A stretch of 64,000 bases of DNA, from assembly GCF_001571285.1 (NCBI RefSeq), contig NZ_BCTM01000010.1:1-64000 (forward strand), in the 5' to 3' direction. Below are positions 39,747 to 47,488 of the stretch, piece after piece. Within the stretch, counting starts at the first letter, position 1. Each line of letters starts with the position of its first letter. Below the pieces are notes generated by a model that did no database searches, was not told where the DNA came from, and saw nothing but the letters and a program-made list of their open reading frames with translations. Origin of the DNA: Kluyvera cryocrescens NBRC 102467 (GTDB lineage: Bacteria > Pseudomonadota > Gammaproteobacteria > Enterobacterales > Enterobacteriaceae). Position numbers and translations under genes: made by a program.

Positions 39747-42470
39747 CTATGCGGTTTTACGGAAGCGGCGGGTCAGACGTTTTTCAACTTCCACCACCAG
39801 GAACATCACCGCGCCAATCGCCAGCGTGATACCCCAGTAGCGCAGCGGCAGTGCTTCGGTGCCGAAGAGCGTCTGCATCAGCGGCAGGTAGATGATGGCC
39901 AACTGCAGCAGAAGCAGTACACCGGTCACCAGCCAAATACCTTTGTTCTTCAGCAGACCGCTATTTAAGGAGAAGCGATCGCTGCTGCGGCAGTTAATCA
40001 TGTAAACCCACTGCGCGGTCACCAGCATCTGCAACAGCACGGTGCGGATAAACTCGGCGCTGTGGCCACGCGGTGCCAGCCAGGCTTCAAGAATAAACGC
40101 GGCGATGGCAATCATTGAGCCCACGAAGGCCACGCGCCAGACGGCAAACGCGTCCATCACGTGCTGGCCGGTTTTACGCGGCGGGCGATTCATCACGTTG
40201 CGCTCGGCGGCCTCAAAGGCCAGACCGAAGGAGAGCGTAGCGGAGGTCGCCATGTTCATCCACAGAATCAGCACCGGCGTCAGCGGGATGATGTTACCCG
40301 CCAGCAGCGCGATGATGATCAACAGCCCCTGCGCCAGGTTCGTCGGCATGATAAACAAAATGGTCTTCTTCAGGTTGTCGTACACGCGACGCCCTTCTTT
40401 TACCGAGCTGGCGATGGTGGCAAAGTTGTCATCGGTCAGCACCATGTCGGCGGCCTCTTTGGTCACCTCGGTGCCTTTGATGCCCATGGCGATCCCGACG
40501 TCAGCCTGACGCAGGGCCGGGGCGTCGTTGACGCCGTCGCCGGTCATTCCCACGATTTCACCGCTCTCCTGCAGCGCTTTAACCAGACGCAGCTTATGCT
40601 CCGGGCTGGTACGTGCAAAGATGTCGTACTCAACCGCCGCTTTGGCGAGCTCAGCGTCATCCATGTGCTCCAGCTGATAGCCGGTCATGGCTTCGCTGCT
40701 GTTACGGATCCCCAACATCTGGCCAATGCTCATCGCCGTCTGCGGATGATCGCCGGTGATCATCTTCACGCGGATCCCCGCATTCTGGCAGGTGTGGATA
40801 GCGTCAACCGCTTCCGGACGCGGCGGATCCATCATCCCGGCAATACCAAGGAAGATAAGCCCTTCCTGCAGGTCGCTATGGTCGAGCGTTTTCTGTCCGG
40901 CGTTCGCCGGCTTGGTTGCCGCGGCGACCATGCGCAGCCCCTGGCTGGCAAAGCGCGCCATTTCGGACTCCCAGTAGCCACGGTCGAACGGCACCGCACC
41001 GCGCGAGGTCTGCTGCTGCTGGCACAGGGCAAACAGGACATCCGGGGCGCCGGTGACCATCACCGTCTCCTGCTCGTCGAGCAGGAAATGGGTCGCCATG
41101 TATTTGTACTGAGAATCAAACGGGATCTTGGCAACCAGTTGGGTACGCAGCGGCTCGAGATTAGCTTTTGCCGCCAACACCTTCAGTGCGCCCTCGGTTG
41201 GGCCGCCGGTAATGCCCCAGTGGCCCAGCGCGTCCTGAATCAGCTGGCTGTCGTTACACAGGTCGATAGTCCGCAGATAGGTTTCCAGCACGGTATAGGG
41301 CTGTACTTTAACCGCGGTGTCACAGCCTTCCAGATAGATATTGCCGTGCGGCTCGTAGCTGTTGCCGTCCACGCGATAGCAGCTGTCTGCGGTGATTATC
41401 GCTTTCACCGTCATTTCGTTCATGGTCAGGGTGCCGGTTTTATCCGAGCAGACTACGGTCATCGCCCCCAGGGTTTCAACGGTAGGCAGCTTGCGAATAA
41501 TCGCCCGCTTGCGCGCCATGGCCTGTACGCCCAGCGACAGAATGATGGAGATAATCGCCGGTAAACCTTCCGGTACCGCGGCAACCGCCAGGCTAATCAG
41601 TGACAGCAGCAGTTCACCGAGTGGAATGTCACGCAGCAGCATGCTGAAAACAAACAGCGCCACCATCATCGCCAGAATAATGGCGAAGATCGCCTTGCCG
41701 AGCTTGTCCATCTGTACCAGCAGCGGCGTGCGGTGCTTTTTAATGCCTGCCATCATCTGGTTGATGTGGCCCAGCTCGGTCTCCTGACCGGTCGCGACGA
41801 CCACGCCCCTACCGCCACCCGCGCTTACCGTGGTACCGGAGAAGAGCATGTTGGTACGGTCGCCCAATGGTAGTTCACCGTGAAGCGCGTCGGTGTGCTT
41901 ATCGACAACGGTAGATTCGCCGGTCAGAATGGCCTCTTCGACGCGCAGGTTGTGCGCTTCAATCAAACGCATATCCGCTGGAATGCGGTCTCCAGCGCGT
42001 AGCACCACGATATCGCCCGGCACCAGTTCGGTGGTCGCCACCGTCATATGATTACCATCACGAATCACCTGCGCATCGCTGGAGAGCATATTACGGATGC
42101 TTTTCAGTGATTTTTCCGCGTTACTTTCCTGAATGTGACCAATCAGGGCGTTAATCACGGTCACGCCGAGAATCACGGCAGTATCAACCCAATGGCCCAT
42201 GACCGCGGTTAGTGCGGCGGCGGCCAGCAGGACGTAGATCAGAACATCGTTAAAGTGCGCGAGGAAACGCAGCCATGCTGGCTTGCCTTTTTTTTCCGGC
42301 AGCGCATTTGGGCCATAGATATGCAGACGCTTTTCCGCGTCGCTGGCGTTAAGCCCCTCGGGCTGGCTATTCATCTGCGTCAACACTTTCTGCGCAGAGA
42401 GTTGATAGGCGTGCTCTTGCGGGTCACGACCCGCGTGCGGCACATTCTGAGCGTTCATCATTTTCGACAA
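39747..42470 (-). CDS. P2A-type cation-transporting ATPase
   Basis: A 907-residue P-type ATPase. TGES at 183-186 is the actuator loop, PEGLP at 300-304 the ion-site TM4 motif, and the phosphorylated Asp343 lies in CSDKTGTLTMNE; TGDGVNDAPALRQADVGIAMG forms the hinge. The order and VAAVPEGLPA place it with SERCA-like Ca/Na/K ATPases rather than MgtA, although the length is similar. Start: TTG at 42470 has AAGGA 9 nt upstream; in-frame ATGs at 42461 and 42458 have worse spacing, so the start is uncertain by a few codons. A PhoP-box-like site lies 180 nt upstream. The transported ion is not known. Confidence 0.92.
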   Translation of the reverse strand: MSKMMNAQNVPHAGRDPQEHAYQLSAQKVLTQMNSQPEGLNASDAEKRLHIYGPNALPEKKGKPAWLRFLAHFNDVLIYVLLAAAALTAVMGHWVDTAVILGVTVINALIGHIQESNAEKSLKSIRNMLSSDAQVIRDGNHMTVATTELVPGDIVVLRAGDRIPADMRLIEAHNLRVEEAILTGESTVVDKHTDALHGELPLGDRTNMLFSGTTVSAGGGRGVVVATGQETELGHINQMMAGIKKHRTPLLVQMDKLGKAIFAIILAMMVALFVFSMLLRDIPLGELLLSLISLAVAAVPEGLPAIISIILSLGVQAMARKRAIIRKLPTVETLGAMTVVCSDKTGTLTMNEMTVKAIITADSCYRVDGNSYEPHGNIYLEGCDTAVKVQPYTVLETYLRTIDLCNDSQLIQDALGHWGITGGPTEGALKVLAAKANLEPLRTQLVAKIPFDSQYKYMATHFLLDEQETVMVTGAPDVLFALCQQQQTSRGAVPFDRGYWESEMARFASQGLRMVAAATKPANAGQKTLDHSDLQEGLIFLGIAGMMDPPRPEAVDAIHTCQNAGIRVKMITGDHPQTAMSIGQMLGIRNSSEAMTGYQLEHMDDAELAKAAVEYDIFARTSPEHKLRLVKALQESGEIVGMTGDGVNDAPALRQADVGIAMGIKGTEVTKEAADMVLTDDNFATIASSVKEGRRVYDNLKKTILFIMPTNLAQGLLIIIALLAGNIIPLTPVLILWMNMATSATLSFGLAFEAAERNVMNRPPRKTGQHVMDAFAVWRVAFVGSMIAIAAFILEAWLAPRGHSAEFIRTVLLQMLVTAQWVYMINCRSSDRFSLNSGLLKNKGIWLVTGVLLLLQLAIIYLPLMQTLFGTEALPLRYWGITLAIGAVMFLVVEVEKRLTRRFRKTA

Positions 42471-42650
42471 GATTGCAGTTCCTTTTAAATTCCTGCTAAC
42501 GGAAAGCCTGAATTCACTTTCTGGCCAAGGCGTCGTCGTTAATAATATTTTTAGGTTTAAAGATAATTGTCAGTTCACAATTTTCTTTGCTCTATAAATT
42601 TCAAAACGACATTAAGTTGATTTGCTGAATATAATATTACAGAATGTTCC

Positions 42651-42667
42651 TAAACCCCATCTAAACG
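42651..42667 (-). promoter_or_regulatory. PhoP-box-like direct repeat upstream of the P-type ATPase
   Basis: Read on the minus strand, CGTTTA-N5-GGTTTA matches the PhoP consensus (T/G)GTTTA-N5-(T/G)GTTTA in 11 of 12 positions. Eleven bases further on the same strand is TAATAT, a plausible -10. The orientation points to the ATPase, with a leader of roughly 150 nt. The box also abuts the ribosome site of the small ORF at 42676 on the other strand. Confidence 0.6.
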
Positions 42668-42675
42668 AGGTTATT

Positions 42676-42792
42676 ATGTTCGGAATCTACAGAGGACGCC
42701 GCCTGGCGCTGTACATCGCCCTGGCCATCGTGCTTGCCACGCTGGTTGGATACAGTACTTATACTTTTGTAAAAATAATATCAGGAGCATGA
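42676..42792 (+). CDS. 38-residue single-pass membrane protein
   Basis: A short ORF beginning MFGIYRGRRLALYIALAI and ending KIISGA. It has a basic N-terminal stretch (RGRR), then a single hydrophobic segment of about 20 residues (LALYIALAIVLATLVGY), as in regulatory small membrane proteins. GAGG at 42667-42670 is 5 nt before the ATG, which supports real translation. It is divergent from the P-type ATPase and sits next to the PhoP-like box. I do not recognise the family. Partnership with the ATPase, in the manner of MgtR or MgtS acting on Mg transporters, is an inference from position and size. Confidence 0.6.
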   Translation: MFGIYRGRRLALYIALAIVLATLVGYSTYTFVKIISGA

Positions 42793-42976
42793 CGTTAATT
42801 TACGAAATAATAATTTAATTTAATTCTGAATATTATTTAACTTCCGTCATACGATTATTTTCGTAGGAGTTGTTATTTATTATTTTTAATTAATGGGCAG
42901 GTTTATTAAATTAGAAACATTGCGTTCCATTAAAAATTACCGGACAATAATATCTTTAACTAAAGATTAACATTGT

Positions 42977-43225
42977 ATGAAGCATCCGCTCGAATCCCTG
43001 ATGACCGCCGCCGGTATCTTATTGATGGCGTTTCTCTCCTGCCTGCTGCTGCCAGCACCCTCGCTGGGGCTTACGCTGGCGCAAAAGCTGGTGAAGACCT
43101 TCCATTTCATGGATCTGAGCCAGCTCTACACCGTGCTATTTTGCGTGTGGTTTTTGGTGCTGGGGACGATGGAGTATTTGCTGATGCGCTATGTGTGGCG
43201 ACGCTGGTTTTCGCTCGCCGATTGA
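42977..43225 (+). CDS. ybdJ: small inner-membrane protein YbdJ
   Basis: An 82-residue protein with two hydrophobic segments (GILLMAFLSCLLLPAPSLGL and LYTVLFCVWFLVLGTMEYLL) and a basic C terminus RYVWRRWFSLAD. It closely resembles E. coli YbdJ and lies in the matching place between the enterobactin locus and ybdF-nfsB. In E. coli it is paired with ybdK; ybdK is missing here. No clear ribosome site precedes the ATG in the AT-rich leader. Function unknown. Confidence 0.85.
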   Translation: MKHPLESLMTAAGILLMAFLSCLLLPAPSLGLTLAQKLVKTFHFMDLSQLYTVLFCVWFLVLGTMEYLLMRYVWRRWFSLAD

Positions 43226-43249
43226 TGGCGTGTGCCGCCACGGCCGATC

Positions 43250-43270
43250 CCTCTCCCTTTCGAGGAGAGG
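43250..43270. terminator. CCTCTCC/GGAGAGG hairpin between ybdJ and ramA
   Basis: Arms CCTCTCC (43250-43256) and GGAGAGG (43264-43270) lie between two convergent genes. The arms are of the same dispersed family as the repeats at 17196, 25205 and 30668. It probably works as a bidirectional end for both genes. Confidence 0.55.
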
Positions 43271-43277
43271 AATCAAC

Positions 43278-43625
43278 TCAGTGCGCCCGTGGGCGATGAT
43301 TTTCCTTGCGATACGCCCCCGGTGACTGATTAAACGTGCGGGTGAAGATTCGCGTAAACGTCTGCTGGGAATCAAACCCATACTTCAGGCAGATGTCGTA
43401 CACCTTTTGATCGGTGGTACAGAGCTCGTCCGCCGCCAGATTCAGCTTACGCTTACGAATATAGCGGCCTAAACTTTCCCCTTTATGCTGTAAGAAAATG
43501 CGCTGTAGATGCCATTTTGAATACCCCGCCCGGCGGGCAATTTCATCAATGCGCAGCGGTTGATGCAGATTGTTGTCAATCCATTCGACCAGTGTGTCGA
43601 TCACCTGAGTGGCTAATTCGGTCAT
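43278..43625 (-). CDS. ramA: AraC/XylS-family multidrug-resistance activator RamA
   Basis: A 115-residue stand-alone DNA-binding domain with two helix-turn-helix motifs: IDEIARRAGYSKWHLQRIFLQHKGESLGRYIRKRKL and VYDICLKYGFDSQQTFTRIFTRTF. It matches RamA (113 aa in Salmonella and Klebsiella) rather than MarA or SoxS in length and in GESLGRYIR and NQSPGAYRKEN. RamA activates acrAB-tolC and lowers porin expression. SD GGAGG precedes the ATG. It lies 33 nt after romA and is controlled by the neighbouring ramR. Confidence 0.96.
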   Translation of the reverse strand: MTELATQVIDTLVEWIDNNLHQPLRIDEIARRAGYSKWHLQRIFLQHKGESLGRYIRKRKLNLAADELCTTDQKVYDICLKYGFDSQQTFTRIFTRTFNQSPGAYRKENHRPRAH

Positions 43626-43658
43626 ACACCCCTCCCCTCGTTTATCTACAACCGGTGG

Positions 43659-44759
43659 TTATTCCCACCAGGCACGAAATGTTTGCGTTGCGTCAGCCGG
43701 CCAAACCGGCTCGCCCTGCATCGGCGTCAGCAGCCGATATGCTTTATCTTTTGATGCCTGCGCCAGACGTTTATACGGATCGTCCCAGGTATGTTTGGCC
43801 AGCACAAAGCGTCCGGCATGGCCCGGCAGTACGCGCTCGGCGTTGAGATCCACCGCTGCCTGCGCGGTCTGTTCCGGCATCATGTGGATATAGCGCCAGT
43901 CCTGGTCATACTGGCCATCTTCCAGAATGGCGATATCCACCTTGCCAAACTGTTCGCCAATGGCTTTGAAATGCGGGCCGTAGCCGCTGTCGCCGCTGTA
44001 ATAAATCTTCTGCGTCGGCGTCACGAACATAAAGCTGGCCCACAGCGTCTGGTTACGCTTAAGCCCGCGGCCGGAGAAGTGGCGCGCCGGCAAAACGTGC
44101 ACGTTCAGCGCATCGCTAATGGTGACGCTTTGCTGCCAGTCGGCTTCGGTGATGAGCTCATCTTTCATTCCCCAGTAGCGCAGGTGTGAACCGACGCCCA
44201 GTGGCACCACGGCGCGTTTAATTTTCGGCAGCAGCCCTTTGATGGTGGCGTAGTCGAGATGGTCGTAGTGATCGTGAGAGATAATCAGCAGGTCGATGTC
44301 CGGCATATTGGCCGCCTGCCACGGATAGTTGCCGTCAAACGCTTTGTTCAAAAAAGCGAACGGCGCGGCGTAGCTGCTAAATACCGGATCAATCAGGATG
44401 CGCTTACCGGAAAGCTGCAGATACCACGACGAATGGCCGAGCCAAATCATGGTGTCGGTCTCCAGCGGCAGGCGAGCAAGATCGGTCGGAACCAGCGGCA
44501 GCGGCTGCTGTGGACGAGCGTTCTCGCGCTTGACGGTTAAAAACTCCCACAGCGCGACTACCATATTTTTGTCACTGCTGAAACCTGGCGTCGGCAGCGT
44601 GTTTTGAAACTCGCCATCACGGTAGTTTGGCGAACGCTCAATCAGGCTCTTTTCGGCACCCTGCGGGGCATGGCCGAAACCGGCGTTCAGAACGAAAGGT
44701 AAACTTGCTGCACTGGCAATAAGCATGATAGCGACCACACTGATGATAAGACGTTTCAT
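43659..44759 (-). CDS. romA: MBL-fold hydrolase RomA
   Basis: A 366-residue metallo-beta-lactamase-fold protein. An N-terminal hydrophobic segment (IISVVAIMLIASAASLPFV) anchors or exports it; the metal motif HDHYDHLD is visible, with further histidines in the GHSSWY and GDSGYGPHF stretches. It is the RomA of the romA-ramA locus, similar to UlaG/YcbL-type and NAPE-PLD-like hydrolases; its substrate is not settled. The start at 44759 gives MKRLIISVV; an ATG 24 codons earlier overlaps the RamR operator and was rejected. Transcribed with ramA. Confidence 0.9.
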   Translation of the reverse strand: MKRLIISVVAIMLIASAASLPFVLNAGFGHAPQGAEKSLIERSPNYRDGEFQNTLPTPGFSSDKNMVVALWEFLTVKRENARPQQPLPLVPTDLARLPLETDTMIWLGHSSWYLQLSGKRILIDPVFSSYAAPFAFLNKAFDGNYPWQAANMPDIDLLIISHDHYDHLDYATIKGLLPKIKRAVVPLGVGSHLRYWGMKDELITEADWQQSVTISDALNVHVLPARHFSGRGLKRNQTLWASFMFVTPTQKIYYSGDSGYGPHFKAIGEQFGKVDIAILEDGQYDQDWRYIHMMPEQTAQAAVDLNAERVLPGHAGRFVLAKHTWDDPYKRLAQASKDKAYRLLTPMQGEPVWPADATQTFRAWWE

Positions 44760-44811
44760 GTCCTGACCCGAGACCGGCTTCATCCAGGAAGCCACACGAA
44801 AAAAGTTGATT

Positions 44812-44831
44812 ATGAGTGAGTAGGCACTCAT
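44812..44831. promoter_or_regulatory. RamR operator in the romA-ramR region
   Basis: ATGAGTG-N6-CACTCAT is a perfect match to the known RamR-binding palindrome. It lies between the divergent romA-ramA and ramR genes, so TetR-type repression and loss-of-repression resistance should work here as in Klebsiella and Salmonella. Confidence 0.9.
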
Positions 44832-44948
44832 TATAGAAAGGAGTGGAAAAAATCGTCAAGCAATTTTCAAAATTTGACAATCGACGTTGAAGTCCCTGGG
44901 CTCAACATGTTTCAATCAGTTTTTTTACAGTCAGAGAGGTAAAGTGTA

Positions 44949-45524
44949 GTGGCTCGTCCGAAGAGTGAAGATAAAAAACAAGCGTTACTGGAAGCCGCCA
45001 CCAGCGCCATTGCCCAATCGGGAATTGCCGCATCGACTGCGATGATTGCGCGCAGTGCCGGGGTTGCTGAAGGCACACTGTTTCGCTATTTTGCCACCAA
45101 AGACGACCTGCTGAACGCACTTTATCTGCATCTGAAAAGCGACCTGTGCCAGGCGATGCTCGCCGGACTGGTCGAGAACGTCTCGCCAAAAGAGTTTACC
45201 CACAGCATCTGGAACAGCTACATCGACTGGGGCGTGCGTAATCCCACCGGGCATCACGCCATTCGCCGTATGGCGGTGAGCGAAAAAATCACCGACGAAA
45301 CCATCGAGCAGGTGCGCGCCATGTTCCCGGAGCTGCAAAAGCTCTGCCAGCGTTCGGTACGTGCGGTATTTATGTCTGATGACTTCCGCGCTTTTGGCGA
45401 TGCGCTCTTTTTATCGCTTGCTGAAGCGACCATTGAATTTGCCAGCCGCGAACCGCAGCGCGCCGATAAGCTGAAGGCGCTGGGCTTCGAAGCCATGTGG
45501 CTGGCGCTGGCCGAAGGTGACTAA
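44949..45524 (+). CDS. ramR: TetR-family repressor RamR
   Basis: A 191-residue TetR regulator. The N terminus ([36 protein letters not shown]) is nearly identical to Klebsiella RamR; a ligand-binding helical domain follows. It represses romA-ramA through the palindrome at 44812-44831 and is relieved by bile acids and drugs in related species. GTG start at 44949. Its stop overlaps the ybdF start as TAATG. No truncation or frameshift is seen, so ramA should be repressed in this strain. Confidence 0.95.
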   Translation: MARPKSEDKKQALLEAATSAIAQSGIAASTAMIARSAGVAEGTLFRYFATKDDLLNALYLHLKSDLCQAMLAGLVENVSPKEFTHSIWNSYIDWGVRNPTGHHAIRRMAVSEKITDETIEQVRAMFPELQKLCQRSVRAVFMSDDFRAFGDALFLSLAEATIEFASREPQRADKLKALGFEAMWLALAEGD

Positions 45525-45892
45525 TGGACGGTAAAACGCTGCATGAGCGCGCGCACGAGTTCGCACTCACTCTGCCCTTCTCCGATATTTACTGGCCATT
45601 TGGCCCGGAATATGACGTTTTCACCGTCGAAGGGAAAATGTTTATGCTCAAAGCCTCCCTTCGCGGCGAGCCGATCATCAATCTGAAGGTCGATCCCGAA
45701 CAATCGCTGCTGCATCAGGCCATCTATCCGCATATTAAGCCTGGCTACCATATGAACAAAAAGCACTGGATTTCAGTCTATCCCGGTGAGGAAATCACCG
45801 TCAGTCTGCTTAACAGCCTGATTGAGGATTCGTGGAATCTGGTGGTCAATAAGCTCCCGAAACGCGTCCAGCAGCGGGTGCGGCCGGTCTGA
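45524..45892 (+). CDS. ybdF: MmcQ/YjbR-family protein YbdF
   Basis: A 122-residue protein of the MmcQ/YjbR (DUF419) family with a CyaY/double-wing-like DNA-binding fold. Conserved [23 protein letters not shown] and [19 protein letters not shown] closely match E. coli YbdF. Translationally coupled to ramR by TAATG. Function not established. Confidence 0.93.
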   Translation: MDGKTLHERAHEFALTLPFSDIYWPFGPEYDVFTVEGKMFMLKASLRGEPIINLKVDPEQSLLHQAIYPHIKPGYHMNKKHWISVYPGEEITVSLLNSLIEDSWNLVVNKLPKRVQQRVRPV

Positions 45893-45897
45893 TTTTC

Positions 45898-45930
45898 CGT
45901 TCAATCCGATAAGTGTTATCGCATTGAACG
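45898..45930. terminator. 33-nt near-perfect hairpin between ybdF and nfsB
   Basis: CGTTCAAT and ATTGAACG pair outside, CGATAA and TTATCG inside, with one C-C mismatch and a 3-nt loop. It lies 5 nt after the ybdF stop and is followed by a moderately T-rich stretch. A terminator for ramR-ybdF is likely; an operator for nfsB is the alternative. Confidence 0.55.
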
Positions 45931-46013
45931 CCTTCTCATTTTGGAATCAGCGCGGTACCCTTCTGTGATTCAACGCACCGATTGGCGGTGCCTTTCATCC
46001 TTCAGGAGTGTTT

Positions 46014-46667
46014 ATGGATATCGTATCCGTTGCTTTAGCGCGCTATTCCACCAAAGCTTTCGACGCCAGCAAAAAACTGACCGCAGAGCAGGCAGCCAAT
46101 CTGAAAACGCTGCTCCGCTACAGCCCATCCAGCACCAACTCCCAGCCGTGGCACTTTATCGTGGCCAGCACCGATGAAGGCAAAGCGCGCGTGGCAAAAT
46201 CCGCAGCGGGCGGCTACGTGTTCAACGAACGTAAAATGCTCGATGCTTCTCATGTGGTGGTCTTCTGCGCGAAAACCGCTATTGACGATGCCTGGCTGGA
46301 AAAAGTGGTGGATCAAGAAGACGCCGATGGCCGTTTCGCAACGCCTGAAGCGAAAGCCGCTAACCATAAAGGCCGCACTTTCTTCGCCGATCTGCACCGT
46401 AAAGAGCGTCATGACGACGACCAGTGGGCCGCTCGTCAGACCTACCTGAACGTGGGCAACTTCCTGCTCGCCATGGGCGCGATGGGTCTGGACGCGGTGC
46501 CAATTGAAGGTTTTGATGCAGAAATCCTGGACGCCGAATTTGGTCTGAAAGAGAAAGGCTTCACAAGCCTGGTGGTGGTGCCTGTAGGACATCACAGCGT
46601 AGAAGACTTCAACAAAGCGCTGCCGAAATCTCGTCTGCCGGAAGCCACGGTGATTACCGAGATCTAA
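46014..46667 (+). CDS. nfsB: oxygen-insensitive NAD(P)H nitroreductase NfsB
   Basis: A 217-residue flavoprotein, the length of E. coli NfsB. RYSTKAFD at the N terminus and [17 protein letters not shown] bind [13 protein letters not shown] and [10 protein letters not shown] are near the second FMN contact. It reduces nitroaromatics (nitrofurans), quinones and flavins by two electrons as a homodimer. The ATG at 46014 with AGGAG upstream is preferred over the in-frame GTG at 46008. Synteny with ybdF and ybdG matches E. coli. Confidence 0.96.
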   Translation: MDIVSVALARYSTKAFDASKKLTAEQAANLKTLLRYSPSSTNSQPWHFIVASTDEGKARVAKSAAGGYVFNERKMLDASHVVVFCAKTAIDDAWLEKVVDQEDADGRFATPEAKAANHKGRTFFADLHRKERHDDDQWAARQTYLNVGNFLLAMGAMGLDAVPIEGFDAEILDAEFGLKEKGFTSLVVVPVGHHSVEDFNKALPKSRLPEATVITEI

Positions 46668-46682
46668 TCCCGCCAGATGACC

Positions 46683-46710
46683 TTCCCGGCTTTGCGCTGC
46701 AAGGTCGGGA
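46683..46710. terminator. hairpin after nfsB (copy A)
   Basis: TTCCCGGC..AAGGTCGGGA folds into a stem 15 nt after the nfsB stop and just before the convergent antitoxin end. An inverted, closely related copy lies at 47453-47478 beyond the toxin gene. Confidence 0.6.
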
Positions 46711-46715
46711 AAATC

Positions 46716-47003
46716 TCAGTACAGCAGTATCTGCGGATGCTTCACGCCGCAAGCCAGCGCATAGCGCGTCAGCGTATCCAGACTCGCACGAGTCACGTTA
46801 GCCTCCATTCTCGATACCGTCGGTGCACTGACCCCCATTCTTGCGGCCACCTGCGCACGGGTAAGGCCTGCGTGGTTCCGCCACTGTGCCAGCATCTCGC
46901 GCAGCCGTTCACGCCGCTCCTCTGCATTGAATGCGGCTTTCACATCGGGTTGCGACAGCATCTCTGTTTTCAGCTCGTCCCAATCAATTATTTTCTTACT
47001 CAT
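46716..47003 (-). CDS. XRE-family antitoxin (HigA-like)
   Basis: A 95-residue DNA-binding protein with an XRE helix-turn-helix at about 48-90 (GLTRAQVAARMGVSAPTVSRMEANVTRASLDTLTRYALACG). It overlaps the upstream toxin gene by 8 nt, a toxin-first arrangement typical of higBA-type type II systems. It should neutralise the toxin and repress the operon through the palindrome at 47333-47365. Confidence 0.85.
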   Translation of the reverse strand: MSKKIIDWDELKTEMLSQPDVKAAFNAEERRERLREMLAQWRNHAGLTRAQVAARMGVSAPTVSRMEANVTRASLDTLTRYALACGVKHPQILLY

Positions 47004-47313
47004 CCTGCATCTCCAGTAGCCGTTTTAGCGCCAGACGAATCTCTGTCGGTGGCGTCTTTTGCGTTTTTTTAACAAAAACGCGTAGCAAGAAAATCGTCTG
47101 ATTGCGCTGAAAAACATAAAGGCATCGACTTTGAGTTCCCCCTAAGGTCCGTATTTCAAAAAGCCCCTGCCCAAGAGGTTTGCTGTCAGGTTCCCGGAAA
47201 GCGGTAGGGTTGTACCGAAGCTTGTCGATCTTCACGATCATTTTTGCCTGTACCGACGCGGGCAATGACAGCATCTCACTCCTGACATCCGCATGAGCAA
47301 CGATTTTAAACAC
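46996..47313 (-). CDS. RelE/HigB-like toxin (phage-derived Gp49 family)
   Basis: A 105-residue protein with the Gp49/HigB pattern: KPLGQGLFEIRTLGGTQSRCLYVF followed by FLLRVFVKKTQKTPPTEIRLALKR. Family members are ribosome-dependent or related mRNA endonucleases. It is first in the operon, and its stop overlaps the antitoxin start. Toxicity is inferred from family and arrangement. Confidence 0.82.
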   Translation of the reverse strand: MFKIVAHADVRSEMLSLPASVQAKMIVKIDKLRYNPTAFREPDSKPLGQGLFEIRTLGGTQSRCLYVFQRNQTIFLLRVFVKKTQKTPPTEIRLALKRLLEMQDE

Positions 47314-47332
47314 GATTCTCGCCCCTGAAAGA

Positions 47333-47365
47333 TTAGCATATAAGGCAAATTGCCTTAAAGGCTAA
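47333..47365. promoter_or_regulatory. palindromic operator of the toxin-antitoxin operon
   Basis: A dyad centred on 47349: TTAGC/GCTAA outside and TAAGGCAA/TTGCCTTA inside, 20 nt before the toxin start. The symmetry and position fit autoregulation by the XRE antitoxin. Confidence 0.65.
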
Positions 47366-47442
47366 TTCACCATTTACGCACCACCCTATGCGCGCTAATG
47401 ACAATTTTCAGATTTGATCCTCAAGTCTGGAAAATGGATCGT

Positions 47443-47488
47443 AAAAAAGAGTCCGACCTTGCGCTGCGAGGCCGGGAAACCCTCTTTT
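47443..47488 (-). terminator. intrinsic terminator of the XRE/MmyB-type regulator gene
   Basis: On the minus strand AAAAGAG pairs with CTCTTTT around an inner CCGGCCT/AGGTCGG stem, ending in six Ts. It begins inside the regulator's stop codon. The inner stem (47453-47478) is an inverted copy of the hairpin after nfsB. Confidence 0.7.

Noticed and set aside
40161-41564. 467-codon plus-strand open frame inside the P-type ATPase gene
   Set aside because: It is fully antisense to a well-supported ATPase with all catalytic motifs, has no family signature, and arises from high GC codon use on the other strand.
39747-42470. Naming the P-type ATPase mgtA because of the PhoP-like box and 907-aa length
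   Set aside because: PEGLP in TM4 and the overall order match P2A (SERCA-like) ATPases, whereas MgtA belongs to P3B and has a different N terminus.
44760-44831. Upstream ATG at 44831 as the romA start
   Set aside because: It lies within the RamR operator and would extend the protein beyond its hydrophobic N-terminal signal.
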